A stretch of DNA of 9,232 bases, taken from NCBI GenBank assembly GCA_934249275.1, contig CAKQKT010000074.1, positions 1 to 9,232 of the forward strand, written 5' to 3'. This stretch comes from an uncultured Sutterella sp. GTDB taxonomy: Bacteria > Pseudomonadota > Gammaproteobacteria > Burkholderiales > Burkholderiaceae_F. Below, in pieces: positions 1 through 6,928 of this stretch; the stretch's first letter is position 1; the number at the start of each line of letters is the position of its first letter. Below the pieces are notes generated by a model. That model had not been told where the DNA came from. It saw only the letters and a list, made by a program, of their open reading frames with translations, and ran no database searches. Position numbers and translations under genes: made by a program.

Positions 1-1118
1 AGCCAGAGGTATACGGACTGGTTGTCAAAGAGAGATGTCAGGAAGCAGAGGCCGGCGACCGCAGTGGTGGCGAAGAGCGCGTTGCGCGGGACGCCGGAGG
101 CGGAAAGCTTGCCGAAGATCTTCGGGGCCGAGCCCTGATTCGCGAGCACAAAGAGCATGCGCGTGGAGGCGTAGAGGCCGGAGTTGCCGGCGGAGAGAAC
201 CGACGTGAGGATCACGGCGTTCATGAGCGCGGCGGCCGAGAGAAGGCCGGCATGCTCGAAGACGAGCGTGAAGGGACTCACGGCAATGTCGGCCAGATCG
301 TTGCGAAGCAGGCGCGGGTCCGTGTACGGAATAATGAGGCTGATGACGAAGATCGAGAGAATGTAGAAGAGCAGGATTCGCCAGAAGACCTGGCGGACGG
401 CCTTCGGGATGTTCTTCTCGGGGTGTTCGGTTTCGCCGGCGGCAATGCCGATGAGCTCTGTGCCCTGGAAGGAGAAGCCGACCACCATGGCCACGCCGAT
501 CAGTGCGGGAAGGCCGCCAGCGAAGGGCGCGTCGCCGATCGTCCAGTTTGCAAACCCGACGGGCGTGTCTCCGGAGAGAATGCCGAAGATCATTGCAAGG
601 CCCGTGCAGATGAAGAGGATCACGGTTGCCACCTTGAGGAGTGCGAGCCAGTACTCGGTCTCGCCGAAGCCCTTCACGGAGACGTAGTTGAGCAGGAATA
701 TGAGTCCGAGGAAGAGCGCGCTCCATAGGGTGCCGGGTACGTCGGGGAACCACCAGCCCATGACGAGCTGGGCGGCCACAAGGTCGACCGCGACCGTAAT
801 GGCCCAGTTGTAGCAGTAGTTCCAGCCGAGCGCGAAGCCGAAGCCGGCGTCGACGTAGCGGCGGCCGTAGGTGGAGAACGAGCCGGCCACGGGTTCGTAG
901 GCGGCGAGTTCGCCGAGGCTTGTCATGAGGAAGTAGACCATGAGGCCGATGACGGAGTAGGCGAGAAGGGCCCCGCCCGGACCGGCCTGGGCGATGGTGG
1001 CGCCGGAAGCCACAAAAAGGCCGGTGCCGATCGAGCCGCCGACGGCGATCATCGTGATGTGTCGAGCCTTGAGGGCTCGGCGCAGGCCGGCGTTGGAGCC
1101 GGTGGTAGTGTCGGACAT
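1..1118 (-). CDS. lysP: Lysine-specific permease LysP (APC superfamily), C-terminal end outside window
   Basis: Proton-coupled uptake of L-lysine across the inner membrane. Reading the minus strand from the ATG at 1118 gives an open frame of 372 codons to the window edge. The protein opens MSDTTTGSNAGLRRALKARH, then GGSIGTGLFVASGATIAQAG, the conserved first transmembrane segment of amino-acid permeases. Further stretches closely match remembered E. coli LysP, for example YFLMTSLGELAAY, GFGFALGWNY, GFSFQGTELIGIAAGE, SLIIPYTDP and NAVILTSVLSAGNSGLYAS. E. coli LysP is about 489 residues, so roughly three quarters is present (about 9-10 of 12 membrane segments). A GGAG-type ribosome-binding site (minus strand 1134-1131) lies 12 bases before the ATG. 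The leader contains a lysine riboswitch, which independently supports lysine as the substrate. No frameshift is seen. Confidence 0.93.
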   Translation of the reverse strand, partial: MSDTTTGSNAGLRRALKARHITMIAVGGSIGTGLFVASGATIAQAGPGGALLAYSVIGLMVYFLMTSLGELAAYEPVAGSFSTYGRRYVDAGFGFALGWNYCYNWAITVAVDLVAAQLVMGWWFPDVPGTLWSALFLGLIFLLNYVSVKGFGETEYWLALLKVATVILFICTGLAMIFGILSGDTPVGFANWTIGDAPFAGGLPALIGVAMVVGFSFQGTELIGIAAGETEHPEKNIPKAVRQVFWRILLFYILSIFVISLIIPYTDPRLLRNDLADIAVSPFTLVFEHAGLLSAAALMNAVILTSVLSAGNSGLYASTRMLFVLANQGSAPKIFGKLSASGVPRNALFATTAVAGLCFLTSLFDNQSVYLW

Positions 1119-1255
1119 TGGGATGGAAATCTCCGGAAAGGGATGCGTTCGCAGGTGGGAGGACATGGAGCGAACCTTGTCAGACCTCCAAGGGGCCTGC
1201 GGGCTTGCAGCAGATGTCCGGGCGAACTTTTCCGGGTGCCGATCGCTTGACCGGA

Positions 1256-1287
1256 CTGTCGAAAAGCGACCGAACGGTCAGCGACAG
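1256..1287 (-). promoter_or_regulatory. Competing hairpin of the lysine riboswitch (expression platform)
   Basis: On the minus strand CTGTCG (1287-1282) can pair with CGACAG (1261-1256), with an inner stem GACC/GGTC (1279-1276 with 1271-1268). CTGTC is also the 3' strand of riboswitch stem P1, so the two folds exclude each other, as expected for a ligand-controlled switch. No convincing U-tract follows (only four T at 1265-1262). Control of translation is therefore as plausible as termination: the adjoining GTCCGG (1257-1252) could pair with CCGGA inside the lysP ribosome-binding site (1136-1132) or with CCGGAC at 1221-1216. The pairings are visible in the sequence; the mechanism is inference. 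Confidence 0.5.
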
Positions 1288-1443
1288 CTCCTCCGCCGCA
1301 GTTCGGCGGGAGTGAAGCGGATGTTCTCCGCATCACCAACGGTCGCGCGCGTCCGCGTGCCGTTTCGGCAGGCTGCCCTTTCAATCGGCGTCCTCGGATA
1401 CCTCCTCGGCCGTTTACTGATGCAGTCCCTGCGCCTCTATCTT
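1281..1443 (-). promoter_or_regulatory. Lysine riboswitch (L box) in the lysP leader
   Basis: A metabolite-binding RNA aptamer in the 5' leader of lysP, expected to reduce permease expression when lysine is plentiful. Read on the minus strand it has the family's conserved segments in order. AAGATAGAGGCGC (1443-1431) resembles the start of the Bacillus subtilis lysC element. AGTA (1418-1415) is the loop-E-like segment. CGGC (1412-1409) can pair with GCCG (1389-1386). TGAAAGGG (1383-1376) and TGCCGAAA (1370-1363) are the core strands. GCGG/CCGC form a small stem around 1331-1317. CCGCCG (1309-1304) pairs with CGGCGG (1298-1293) as the last arm. GGAGGAGCTGTC (1294-1283) closes the element. P1 forms from GATAG (1441-1437) and CTGTC (1287-1283), with one U-G pair. 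The span of about 163 nt fits the family. The call rests on motif order, pairing and the lysine permease downstream; no covariance model was run. Confidence 0.85.
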
Positions 1444-1652
1444 GCCAGGCGTCTTTTCAAGGATGATCCCCGAAAAGGCGCAAAGGCGACATTTTGACAC
1501 ATATCGGCGGCAGACGTGGATTTTTATCCAATTTCTTTGAAAAATGGATTGATCGCGATTCGAATGCGTATTTGCGGCGTAGGTTCTTTTCTCGGCCGGA
1601 AGGGCGTTTCAGCCGCGGGAAAGCGAGCCGTATGCTCTGAAATGGACGAAGC

Positions 1653-1658
1653 TACAAT
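1653..1658 (+). promoter_or_regulatory. Candidate -10 box for the McrBC-like operon
   Basis: TACAAT differs from the sigma-70 -10 consensus at one position and sits 53 bases before the start codon. The expected -35 position (about 1630-1635) holds no good match, so an activator or a weak promoter is possible. The same nine bases, AGCTACAAT, occur on the minus strand upstream of the dnaQ-like gene. Confidence 0.35.
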
Positions 1659-1697
1659 AGTAGAGCCGCATGCGCGTGCGGATGATTAATTTTGTAT

Positions 1698-1705
1698 AAG
1701 GTGAG
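1698..1705 (+). promoter_or_regulatory. Ribosome-binding site of the McrB-like gene
   Basis: AAGGTGAG lies six bases before the ATG at 1712 and is one base from an AAGGAGG-type site. It decides the start codon of the large AAA+ gene. Confidence 0.6.
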
Positions 1706-1711
1706 ATTGAG

Positions 1712-4700
1712 ATGATAAAGACGGGTGGCGGAAAGGATCCTATTACTTTGACGGCTGAGATGGAGTGCCTGAGGTGGGCTTTTCGCCAGCTGAAGCCTGA
1801 GGAAAGAGACTATCTTGCCAAGCGGGTCAAGCGTGTGGCGGGAAAGCGCACTCTGAAGGGCAGCTGGTATGAGAAGGATCTGATGCTTTTGAAGCTGCTC
1901 GTTTCCATGCGGGAGTGGCAGCCGGGCGTCTTCAAAGGGCTGCTTCTTCCTGTCGTCGACACGGACAAGATGCGCGCCGAAGTCTATCCGGGACTGCCCG
2001 ACGACAAGACGCCGGAGGCGTATTACCGGCTGCTTTCGGATACTTATCGAAATGCCGGGCCTGAAGCAGACGCAAGAGAATCGGGCAAAAAGGCTACTCA
2101 GGACTTTTTGCTGTCTCTAGACGGGCTGGCGTATGACCGTCGGGCCTTCGGCTTTTTGATCATCTACATCATCGCGTACGGACAGGGACTGCATGCGGCC
2201 CGCTTCCTCCTTCAGACGATTGGTACGTTCGAGTTTGCAGGCGGAACGGATACGCTTCTTCAGTGTACGCCGGAGCTTTTCGCGGAAATTCCGCCAGACG
2301 AGGCGCCTGAGGAGCAGGAATCCAATGACGAGGCATCGTCCGATGAAGAGGCTTCGGCCGAAGTCGAGGAGGCGGAGCCCGCGTCAGAAGAAGAGGCCGG
2401 ACCTGCAGAGGAGGCGTCCGAAGCCGCGGATGCGGAAGCGCCTGCCGAAAAGCCGGCGGAGCCCGAAATTCGCGAGGAGAGCCTTCCTAAGCTTGCGCCT
2501 TCGGCATCCGCCAAGCCGCGCACCGTTTTCCCGCGCGCCTTCAAGCTTGACATTCCGCCCGTGACGCGCGGTGCAACCCGCTATCTGGGCTACATTCGCA
2601 CAAGCGGCGGGAGCTTCTTCAACTTCTATGCCGTGGCCGAGTGGTACAAGGACCGCTTCGGCACGCTTGAGGCCGAGGCCAAGCGTCTGTTCCCGACTTA
2701 CGGCGCCTTCAACCTGAAGTCCGCCAGCCGCACCCAGCTTAAGGAAGGCGCCTTCTACGTCATCGACCTGATGCCCTCCGAGGTCATGCCGAACTATGAC
2801 GAGAACGGCATCGAGCGCGCGGATTTTCACAAGTGCGTCGACTTCTCGAAGCTGACGAGCACGAAGCGCTTTTTCAGCGCATCCGACTTCGGCATTCATC
2901 TTGTCGTGAAGCCGGTCGAGGACTTTGACAGAGTCGACTTTACGAGCCCGATGATTCCCGTGCATGTGACGGAGTCGCCCGAATATGAAGACGAGGTCAA
3001 AGTCTCCAACGAGCTCGTTCTTCTCGAGCACAAGGATTTCTTCTACGGTCCGGTCCGCCTCAAGAAGGACAGCCGCGGGACGGCTTACGTCACCTTCTCG
3101 GGCACGATTCACAAGGGACTCGCATCCGCCTTCCGTGGCAGGAGCGGCCAGGTCGAGACCGTGCGCCAGTATGTGCGCTGGGAGGCTGCGGGCCAGCCCG
3201 TGCACGTGGGCGTTCGCTATGCGAAGACCGCCTTCATGGAGCCGGTTTCCGTCGACGTCTGGAACGATGCCGAGCTTGTCAAGCGTCTTCTTGAAAAGTC
3301 CTCCATGAGCGCGAGCGAAATGCGCGAGCTGCTTGAAAGCCCCGAGATTTTTGAGGGCGTCGAGGCTGAGGTTGAGGAAGGACGACTGGCACGCGCAAAA
3401 AGCGTGCTTTCCCGGATGCGCTACAAGGAGGATGTCCGCGAAAACGTCGCGGGCTTCGTGGTCGACGAGCTGAAGACCGGCAACGCCGAGGCGCTTGAGG
3501 CCGTGGTCTCGCGCGTGGCGGTGGACGAAAAGCTCATTGAGGTGCTTGCCCGTCAAAGCGTCGTGGGGCAGAAGATCGAAGCCCTCAAGGCGATGGAGCA
3601 GACGCTCGAGTCCAACGCCAGGGCGCGCAAGGCCGAGCAGGAAAGGCTTGAAAAGCAGGCCAGGAAGCTTGCCGAAGATCTGAAGAATCTTGATGCCGAG
3701 ATCCAGGAGAAGGGCCGCGCGCTTGGCCTCATGGATGAGAAGAAAAGCGTGCTCGAGCAGCTCCGCGGTCTTGATGAGGCTCTGGATGCCCGTCGCGAGG
3801 ACTGCCGGAAGCTTGAGACTTTGCGCACGCAGCTCGTCGAGGAGGCGAAGAAGATTTGCGCCAAGGCTCAGGGTGCCGGCGACGGCCTGATGCCGTCGCA
3901 TCTTGTTCAGGCCGTTGAGGCCTGGGATGAGGAGGATGTCAGAAGGCGCCGCGAGAAGCTTGCGCAGGCCGTGTGCGACGTGAAGCCGGCGGATCTCAAG
4001 GGCCGCGGGCTTGCACGCGAGCTCGTCAAGGCCGTGCAGGAAGTGCGCCGCTACGACGAGAACACCGTGCTCAATCTCTACATCTGCTGGGTGCAGAACT
4101 TCCTCACGGTGCTCGCCGGCGAGCCCGGATCAGGCAAGACGTCGATCTGCCATATTCTGGCCAGAACGCTCGGGCTTGACGCCTTTGACGAACTGATTGC
4201 GCCTGAGAACCGTGCGGGACTTCCCGCCGGGCGCTTCGTGCACGTTCCGGTCGAATACGGCTGGACGACGAAGCGTGACTTCGTGGGCTATTGGAATCCG
4301 CTCACATCCAAGTTTGAATCGTCGGATCCGGCCCGATGGGATCTCTTGTGCACGCTGGATGCCGAAGCACGAAGCGCAGCGGGCTCAGTCTATCCGGCTC
4401 TGATGCTTCTGGACGAGGCGAACCTCTCTCCGATGGAATACTACTGGTCAGACTGGATGCGTCTTTGCGACGAACAGGCCTCGTCCGGTCTGGTCACGCT
4501 CTGGGACAAGTCGCCCACGGCCGTGCCGGAGACGCTTCGCTTCATGGCGACCATCAACAACGACAGCACGACCGAAACGCTCTCGCCGCGCCTCATCGAC
4601 CGTGCGGCCGTCGTGACGCTGCCGCTTGTCGACTGCATCGAAAATGCGCGCCCCGCTCGAGTCGTGGGGCCGGTGGCCTGGAAGGAGCTCAAGGCCTACT

Positions 4701-5065
4701 TCGGCCCCAAGCCCGTTTCCAAGAATGCCGGGGAGCTTAAAGCCTTGCAGCAGAAGCTTTTGCCCGCACTTGAAACCTTCGGCATCAGGCTTTCGCCACG
4801 CTCGATTCGCCAGATCACGGGGTATGTGGGCACGGCCTCGTCCGTCTTTGCCGACGGCGAGAAGCCCGCATGGCTCGATGCGGCGGACTTTGCGGTCATG
4901 CAGAAGTGCCTGCCGCGCATCATGGGCACGGGCACGCGCTATCGCGAAAAACTGGTGGACCTCAACCGCAGTCTTGAAGGACTTGGCCTTGCGAGGTCCG
5001 CCCGCGTCGTGACGCGCATTCTTCACCAGGGCGACGAAGCCATGGACTGCTACCGCTTCTTCTGA
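1712..5065 (+). CDS. McrB-like AAA+ NTPase with coiled coil, acidic linker and unassigned N-terminal domains
   Basis: Large motor/recognition subunit (1117 aa) of a probable McrBC-type nuclease system; E. coli McrB is only about 460 aa. Layout: residues 1-190, a mainly helical module I do not recognise; 196-256, an acidic linker with 27 Asp/Glu among 61 residues; about 280-525, a beta-rich middle region that I cannot assign; about 530-610, helical; about 616-720, a long charged coiled coil; about 770-1117, the AAA+ domain. Walker A is GEPGSGKT (803-810, Lys809). Walker B is ALMLLDE (896-902, Asp901-Glu902). The sensor region is TINNDSTTE (947-955), followed by LSPRLIDRA with likely finger Arg960/Arg964. 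This layout resembles AAA_5/McrB proteins. Its stop codon overlaps an ATG of the nuclease frame (TGATG), so the two are surely co-transcribed. Third-position GC is lower over the N-terminal module than later. Family placement is firm; the target (modified DNA, RNA or other) is unknown. Confidence 0.88.
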   Translation: MIKTGGGKDPITLTAEMECLRWAFRQLKPEERDYLAKRVKRVAGKRTLKGSWYEKDLMLLKLLVSMREWQPGVFKGLLLPVVDTDKMRAEVYPGLPDDKTPEAYYRLLSDTYRNAGPEADARESGKKATQDFLLSLDGLAYDRRAFGFLIIYIIAYGQGLHAARFLLQTIGTFEFAGGTDTLLQCTPELFAEIPPDEAPEEQESNDEASSDEEASAEVEEAEPASEEEAGPAEEASEAADAEAPAEKPAEPEIREESLPKLAPSASAKPRTVFPRAFKLDIPPVTRGATRYLGYIRTSGGSFFNFYAVAEWYKDRFGTLEAEAKRLFPTYGAFNLKSASRTQLKEGAFYVIDLMPSEVMPNYDENGIERADFHKCVDFSKLTSTKRFFSASDFGIHLVVKPVEDFDRVDFTSPMIPVHVTESPEYEDEVKVSNELVLLEHKDFFYGPVRLKKDSRGTAYVTFSGTIHKGLASAFRGRSGQVETVRQYVRWEAAGQPVHVGVRYAKTAFMEPVSVDVWNDAELVKRLLEKSSMSASEMRELLESPEIFEGVEAEVEEGRLARAKSVLSRMRYKEDVRENVAGFVVDELKTGNAEALEAVVSRVAVDEKLIEVLARQSVVGQKIEALKAMEQTLESNARARKAEQERLEKQARKLAEDLKNLDAEIQEKGRALGLMDEKKSVLEQLRGLDEALDARREDCRKLETLRTQLVEEAKKICAKAQGAGDGLMPSHLVQAVEAWDEEDVRRRREKLAQAVCDVKPADLKGRGLARELVKAVQEVRRYDENTVLNLYICWVQNFLTVLAGEPGSGKTSICHILARTLGLDAFDELIAPENRAGLPAGRFVHVPVEYGWTTKRDFVGYWNPLTSKFESSDPARWDLLCTLDAEARSAAGSVYPALMLLDEANLSPMEYYWSDWMRLCDEQASSGLVTLWDKSPTAVPETLRFMATINNDSTTETLSPRLIDRAAVVTLPLVDCIENARPARVVGPVAWKELKAYFGPKPVSKNAGELKALQQKLLPALETFGIRLSPRSIRQITGYVGTASSVFADGEKPAWLDAADFAVMQKCLPRIMGTGTRYREKLVDLNRSLEGLGLARSARVVTRILHQGDEAMDCYRFF

Positions 5066-5076
5066 TGGGAGAAGGC

Positions 5077-6876
5077 ATGAGCGCAGAATATCGAGACGGG
5101 CGCCTGATGCTTGCGGTCCGTGCCGACGGCGCGGAGCCGGTCGAGCTGGCGCTTTTCGAAGCCGATCCCGTCATCGGAGACTTGTCGGGCCTTCCCGCCG
5201 TTGAGGCGGGCAGGCGCGTCTCGCTCGAAGTGTCGGGATTGCCCGATCGTGCGGCCGTCACCGTCCGCATGGGCGGCGAGGTGCTTGCGGCCGACCAGTA
5301 TCGCGAGAACGGACGCGTGTACCTGGATCTTCAGGACACGCTGCCCTTTGACGACATGATCGGCGTGGCGAAGCTTGAGGTGCTTGTGAGCACGGGGCCG
5401 CAGGGGAGCAGGCTTTATCATGCGACTCCGCTTCGCGTCATTCTTGAGCCCGGTCCCGCCGCCGACAATCTGATTGAAATGAGTGCCAAGGTGGCCGAGT
5501 ATTCGGGCATTCTCTTCGGCAACGATGCCGTGAAGGAAAGCGACGAATCGCTTGACGACCGCCTGCACGTGCTCGAGCGGCTTTCCTCTCTCTATGAGAG
5601 GCAGTATCCGTATTTCAGGGAGGATCCGAAGTGCAGGCTTGCGTCGGCCATGAAGCGCGTGAGCATCGAGCGCATGCGCGACATGACGCCCGAGTCCGTG
5701 CGGTGGATGGTCTCGCATCCGCACGAATGGCAGCGCGTTGCGCCCGGCCAGGGCATCCGCATGCGCGGTGCAAGCTGGATGCCGAGGCATGCGCTTGTCC
5801 GTACGGCGGAGCTGAGCCGCGATCTTTATGAAAATCGCGTTGTGGCGGGCTTTCCGCTTCATCTTTCCGCCGAGGCGAGAAAGATGGCCCGGCTTCTTGA
5901 GGAGGCGGTTCGCGTCGATCACGGCCCGATGGATGCCCTGGCGCTCGGACGCGCGTCTGCGAAGGTTGTCGTGAACGCCAAGGCCGACGAGCTCAGAGGA
6001 TACGGCGTCGTGTTTTCACGCATTGCGGCGCTTTATCGCGATGCGCTCGGCGTGACGCCGGAGCCGGTCAACAGGCTTCCAGAGCCCGCCAGGCATTTCA
6101 TCGAAACGTCTCAGTACCGGCTTGTCTACGAGCTGATGCGGGAGTGGTTCGAGCTGGAGCCCTTTGAAGTCGAGAACCTCGTGAAGAGGCTTGCGAGCGT
6201 GACGAGTCCGAGACTATATGAATTCTTTTCGCTCGTGACGCTTCTGGGCGGCCTTGACCGCCAGGGGTTCCGACTAGAGGAATCCGGCCGGCACGACTAC
6301 AAGACTGCCGGCGCGCTCTATGCCGACAATGCGGCGGCTGCGCTCCTCAACACCTTCGTTTTCAGAAAGGACGACGAGACCGTGACGCTCTGGTATCAGC
6401 CGGTGCTCGCAGGGGGCGATGCCAAGGCCGAGAACGGCATCGGCCTTGCCCGAACGACCCGGTGGTCGATGAGGCCGGAGAAGTCCGAGCCCGTCGACAC
6501 GCTCAGGTCGACGGACAGGCCGTGGTACTCGCCCGACTTTTTGATGGCGCTGGAGAAGAACGGACGCACGGCCTGGGCCGTCATGGACAGCAAGTATTCG
6601 ACCGTGAGCTCGGTGATCCGCCACTATGCCGTGCAGCAGGCCTTCAAGTATCTGACTTCGGTGGGCACGCTGAAGAAGGACGACGTATATGCGGGTCTTT
6701 GGCTTTACTGCGGAAGCGTCTCGCCGGATTCTCACGGAGAGGAGGGATCCTTCTTCAACGCGGCGCCGCAGGGAGGCGCGCCCGTGCCCGACATGAGGCT
6801 CGAGCGTCTCAATGCGCTCACCGATTCCGATCCGGCGGCGGGGCTGCTCGAACGCCTGAGGACGGTGCTCGCCTGA
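5077..6876 (+). CDS. McrC-like DUF2357/PD-(D/E)XK nuclease
   Basis: Nuclease partner of the AAA+ protein upstream. Numbered from the ATG at 5077 (599 aa), residues 1 to about 140 are beta-rich and fit the DUF2357-like N-terminal region of McrC relatives. A helical region follows. The C-terminal third is a PD-(D/E)XK fold: SPDF with Asp487, MDSKYS with Asp504 and Lys506, and a following helix with Gln520/Gln521. YRLVYELMREW (347-357, Glu352) matches the conserved helix before the core in this family. All expected catalytic residues are present, so it should be active. An ATG at 5065 overlaps the preceding stop (TGATG) and would add four residues. I prefer 5077 because GGGAG (5067-5071) sits five bases before it, while nothing like a ribosome-binding site precedes 5065. 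Cleavage probably depends on NTP hydrolysis by the partner, by analogy with McrBC. Confidence 0.88.
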   Translation: MSAEYRDGRLMLAVRADGAEPVELALFEADPVIGDLSGLPAVEAGRRVSLEVSGLPDRAAVTVRMGGEVLAADQYRENGRVYLDLQDTLPFDDMIGVAKLEVLVSTGPQGSRLYHATPLRVILEPGPAADNLIEMSAKVAEYSGILFGNDAVKESDESLDDRLHVLERLSSLYERQYPYFREDPKCRLASAMKRVSIERMRDMTPESVRWMVSHPHEWQRVAPGQGIRMRGASWMPRHALVRTAELSRDLYENRVVAGFPLHLSAEARKMARLLEEAVRVDHGPMDALALGRASAKVVVNAKADELRGYGVVFSRIAALYRDALGVTPEPVNRLPEPARHFIETSQYRLVYELMREWFELEPFEVENLVKRLASVTSPRLYEFFSLVTLLGGLDRQGFRLEESGRHDYKTAGALYADNAAAALLNTFVFRKDDETVTLWYQPVLAGGDAKAENGIGLARTTRWSMRPEKSEPVDTLRSTDRPWYSPDFLMALEKNGRTAWAVMDSKYSTVSSVIRHYAVQQAFKYLTSVGTLKKDDVYAGLWLYCGSVSPDSHGEEGSFFNAAPQGGAPVPDMRLERLNALTDSDPAAGLLERLRTVLA

Positions 6877-6894
6877 TGCTGAAACGCGGCGGAA
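6872..6894 (+). repeat. 23-bp imperfect direct repeat, copy 1
   Basis: Starts with cctgatgctgaaa and ends with cggaa. It matches 7572-7594 at 21 of 23 positions (differences at the 14th and 18th bases). It spans the stop codon of the McrC-like gene (6874-6876). The two copies are exactly 700 bp apart and flank the dnaQ-like gene. Confidence 0.75.
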
Positions 6895-6928
6895 TACCAA
6901 GTGCTGCCCGGCGCGGTGAGCGGCAGAT

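Larger units (their letters stand above)
1444..1711. promoter_or_regulatory. AT-rich divergent promoter region between lysP leader and McrB-like gene
   Basis: No credible gene lies here. The stretch 1490-1560 is clearly richer in A/T than its surroundings. It contains a perfect plus-strand TTGACA (1494-1499), but only a poor -10 (TGGATT, 1517-1522) at 17 bases. It also contains an inverted repeat ATCCA (1526-1530) / TGGAT (1545-1549), extended by TTT/AAA. The lysP transcript must start in or before this region to include the riboswitch, but I cannot name its boxes. A second inverted repeat, CCGCA (1666-1670) / TGCGG (1677-1681), lies between the likely start of transcription and the translation start of the McrB-like gene. 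Confidence 0.4.

Noticed and set aside
25..753. Long Arg/His-rich minus-strand frame at the left end
   Set aside because: It is a shadow of lysP in another frame; the lysP frame matches a known family along its length and this one resembles nothing.
1049..1384. 111-codon minus-strand frame in the lysP leader, considered as a leader peptide
   Set aside because: It overlaps the lysP start out of frame, is Arg/Pro-rich without family resemblance, and coincides with the riboswitch.
994..1497. 167-codon plus-strand frame across the lysP start and leader
   Set aside because: It is antisense to lysP and the riboswitch, and its residue pattern looks random; the conserved RNA explains the sequence better.
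1494..1522. Perfect plus-strand TTGACA as the main promoter of the McrBC-like operon
   Set aside because: The matching -10 (TGGATT) is poor and it lies over 210 bases from the gene; TACAAT at 1653 is nearer, so I do not list it as a separate promoter.
2384..3901. 505-codon frame antisense to the AAA+ gene
   Set aside because: Long antisense frames are expected in GC-rich genes; the sense strand carries clear domain motifs and this one shows none.
6904..6926. CTGCC/GGCAG inverted repeat between the convergent genes as a terminator
   Set aside because: Only five base pairs, a 13-base loop and no T-tract on either strand.
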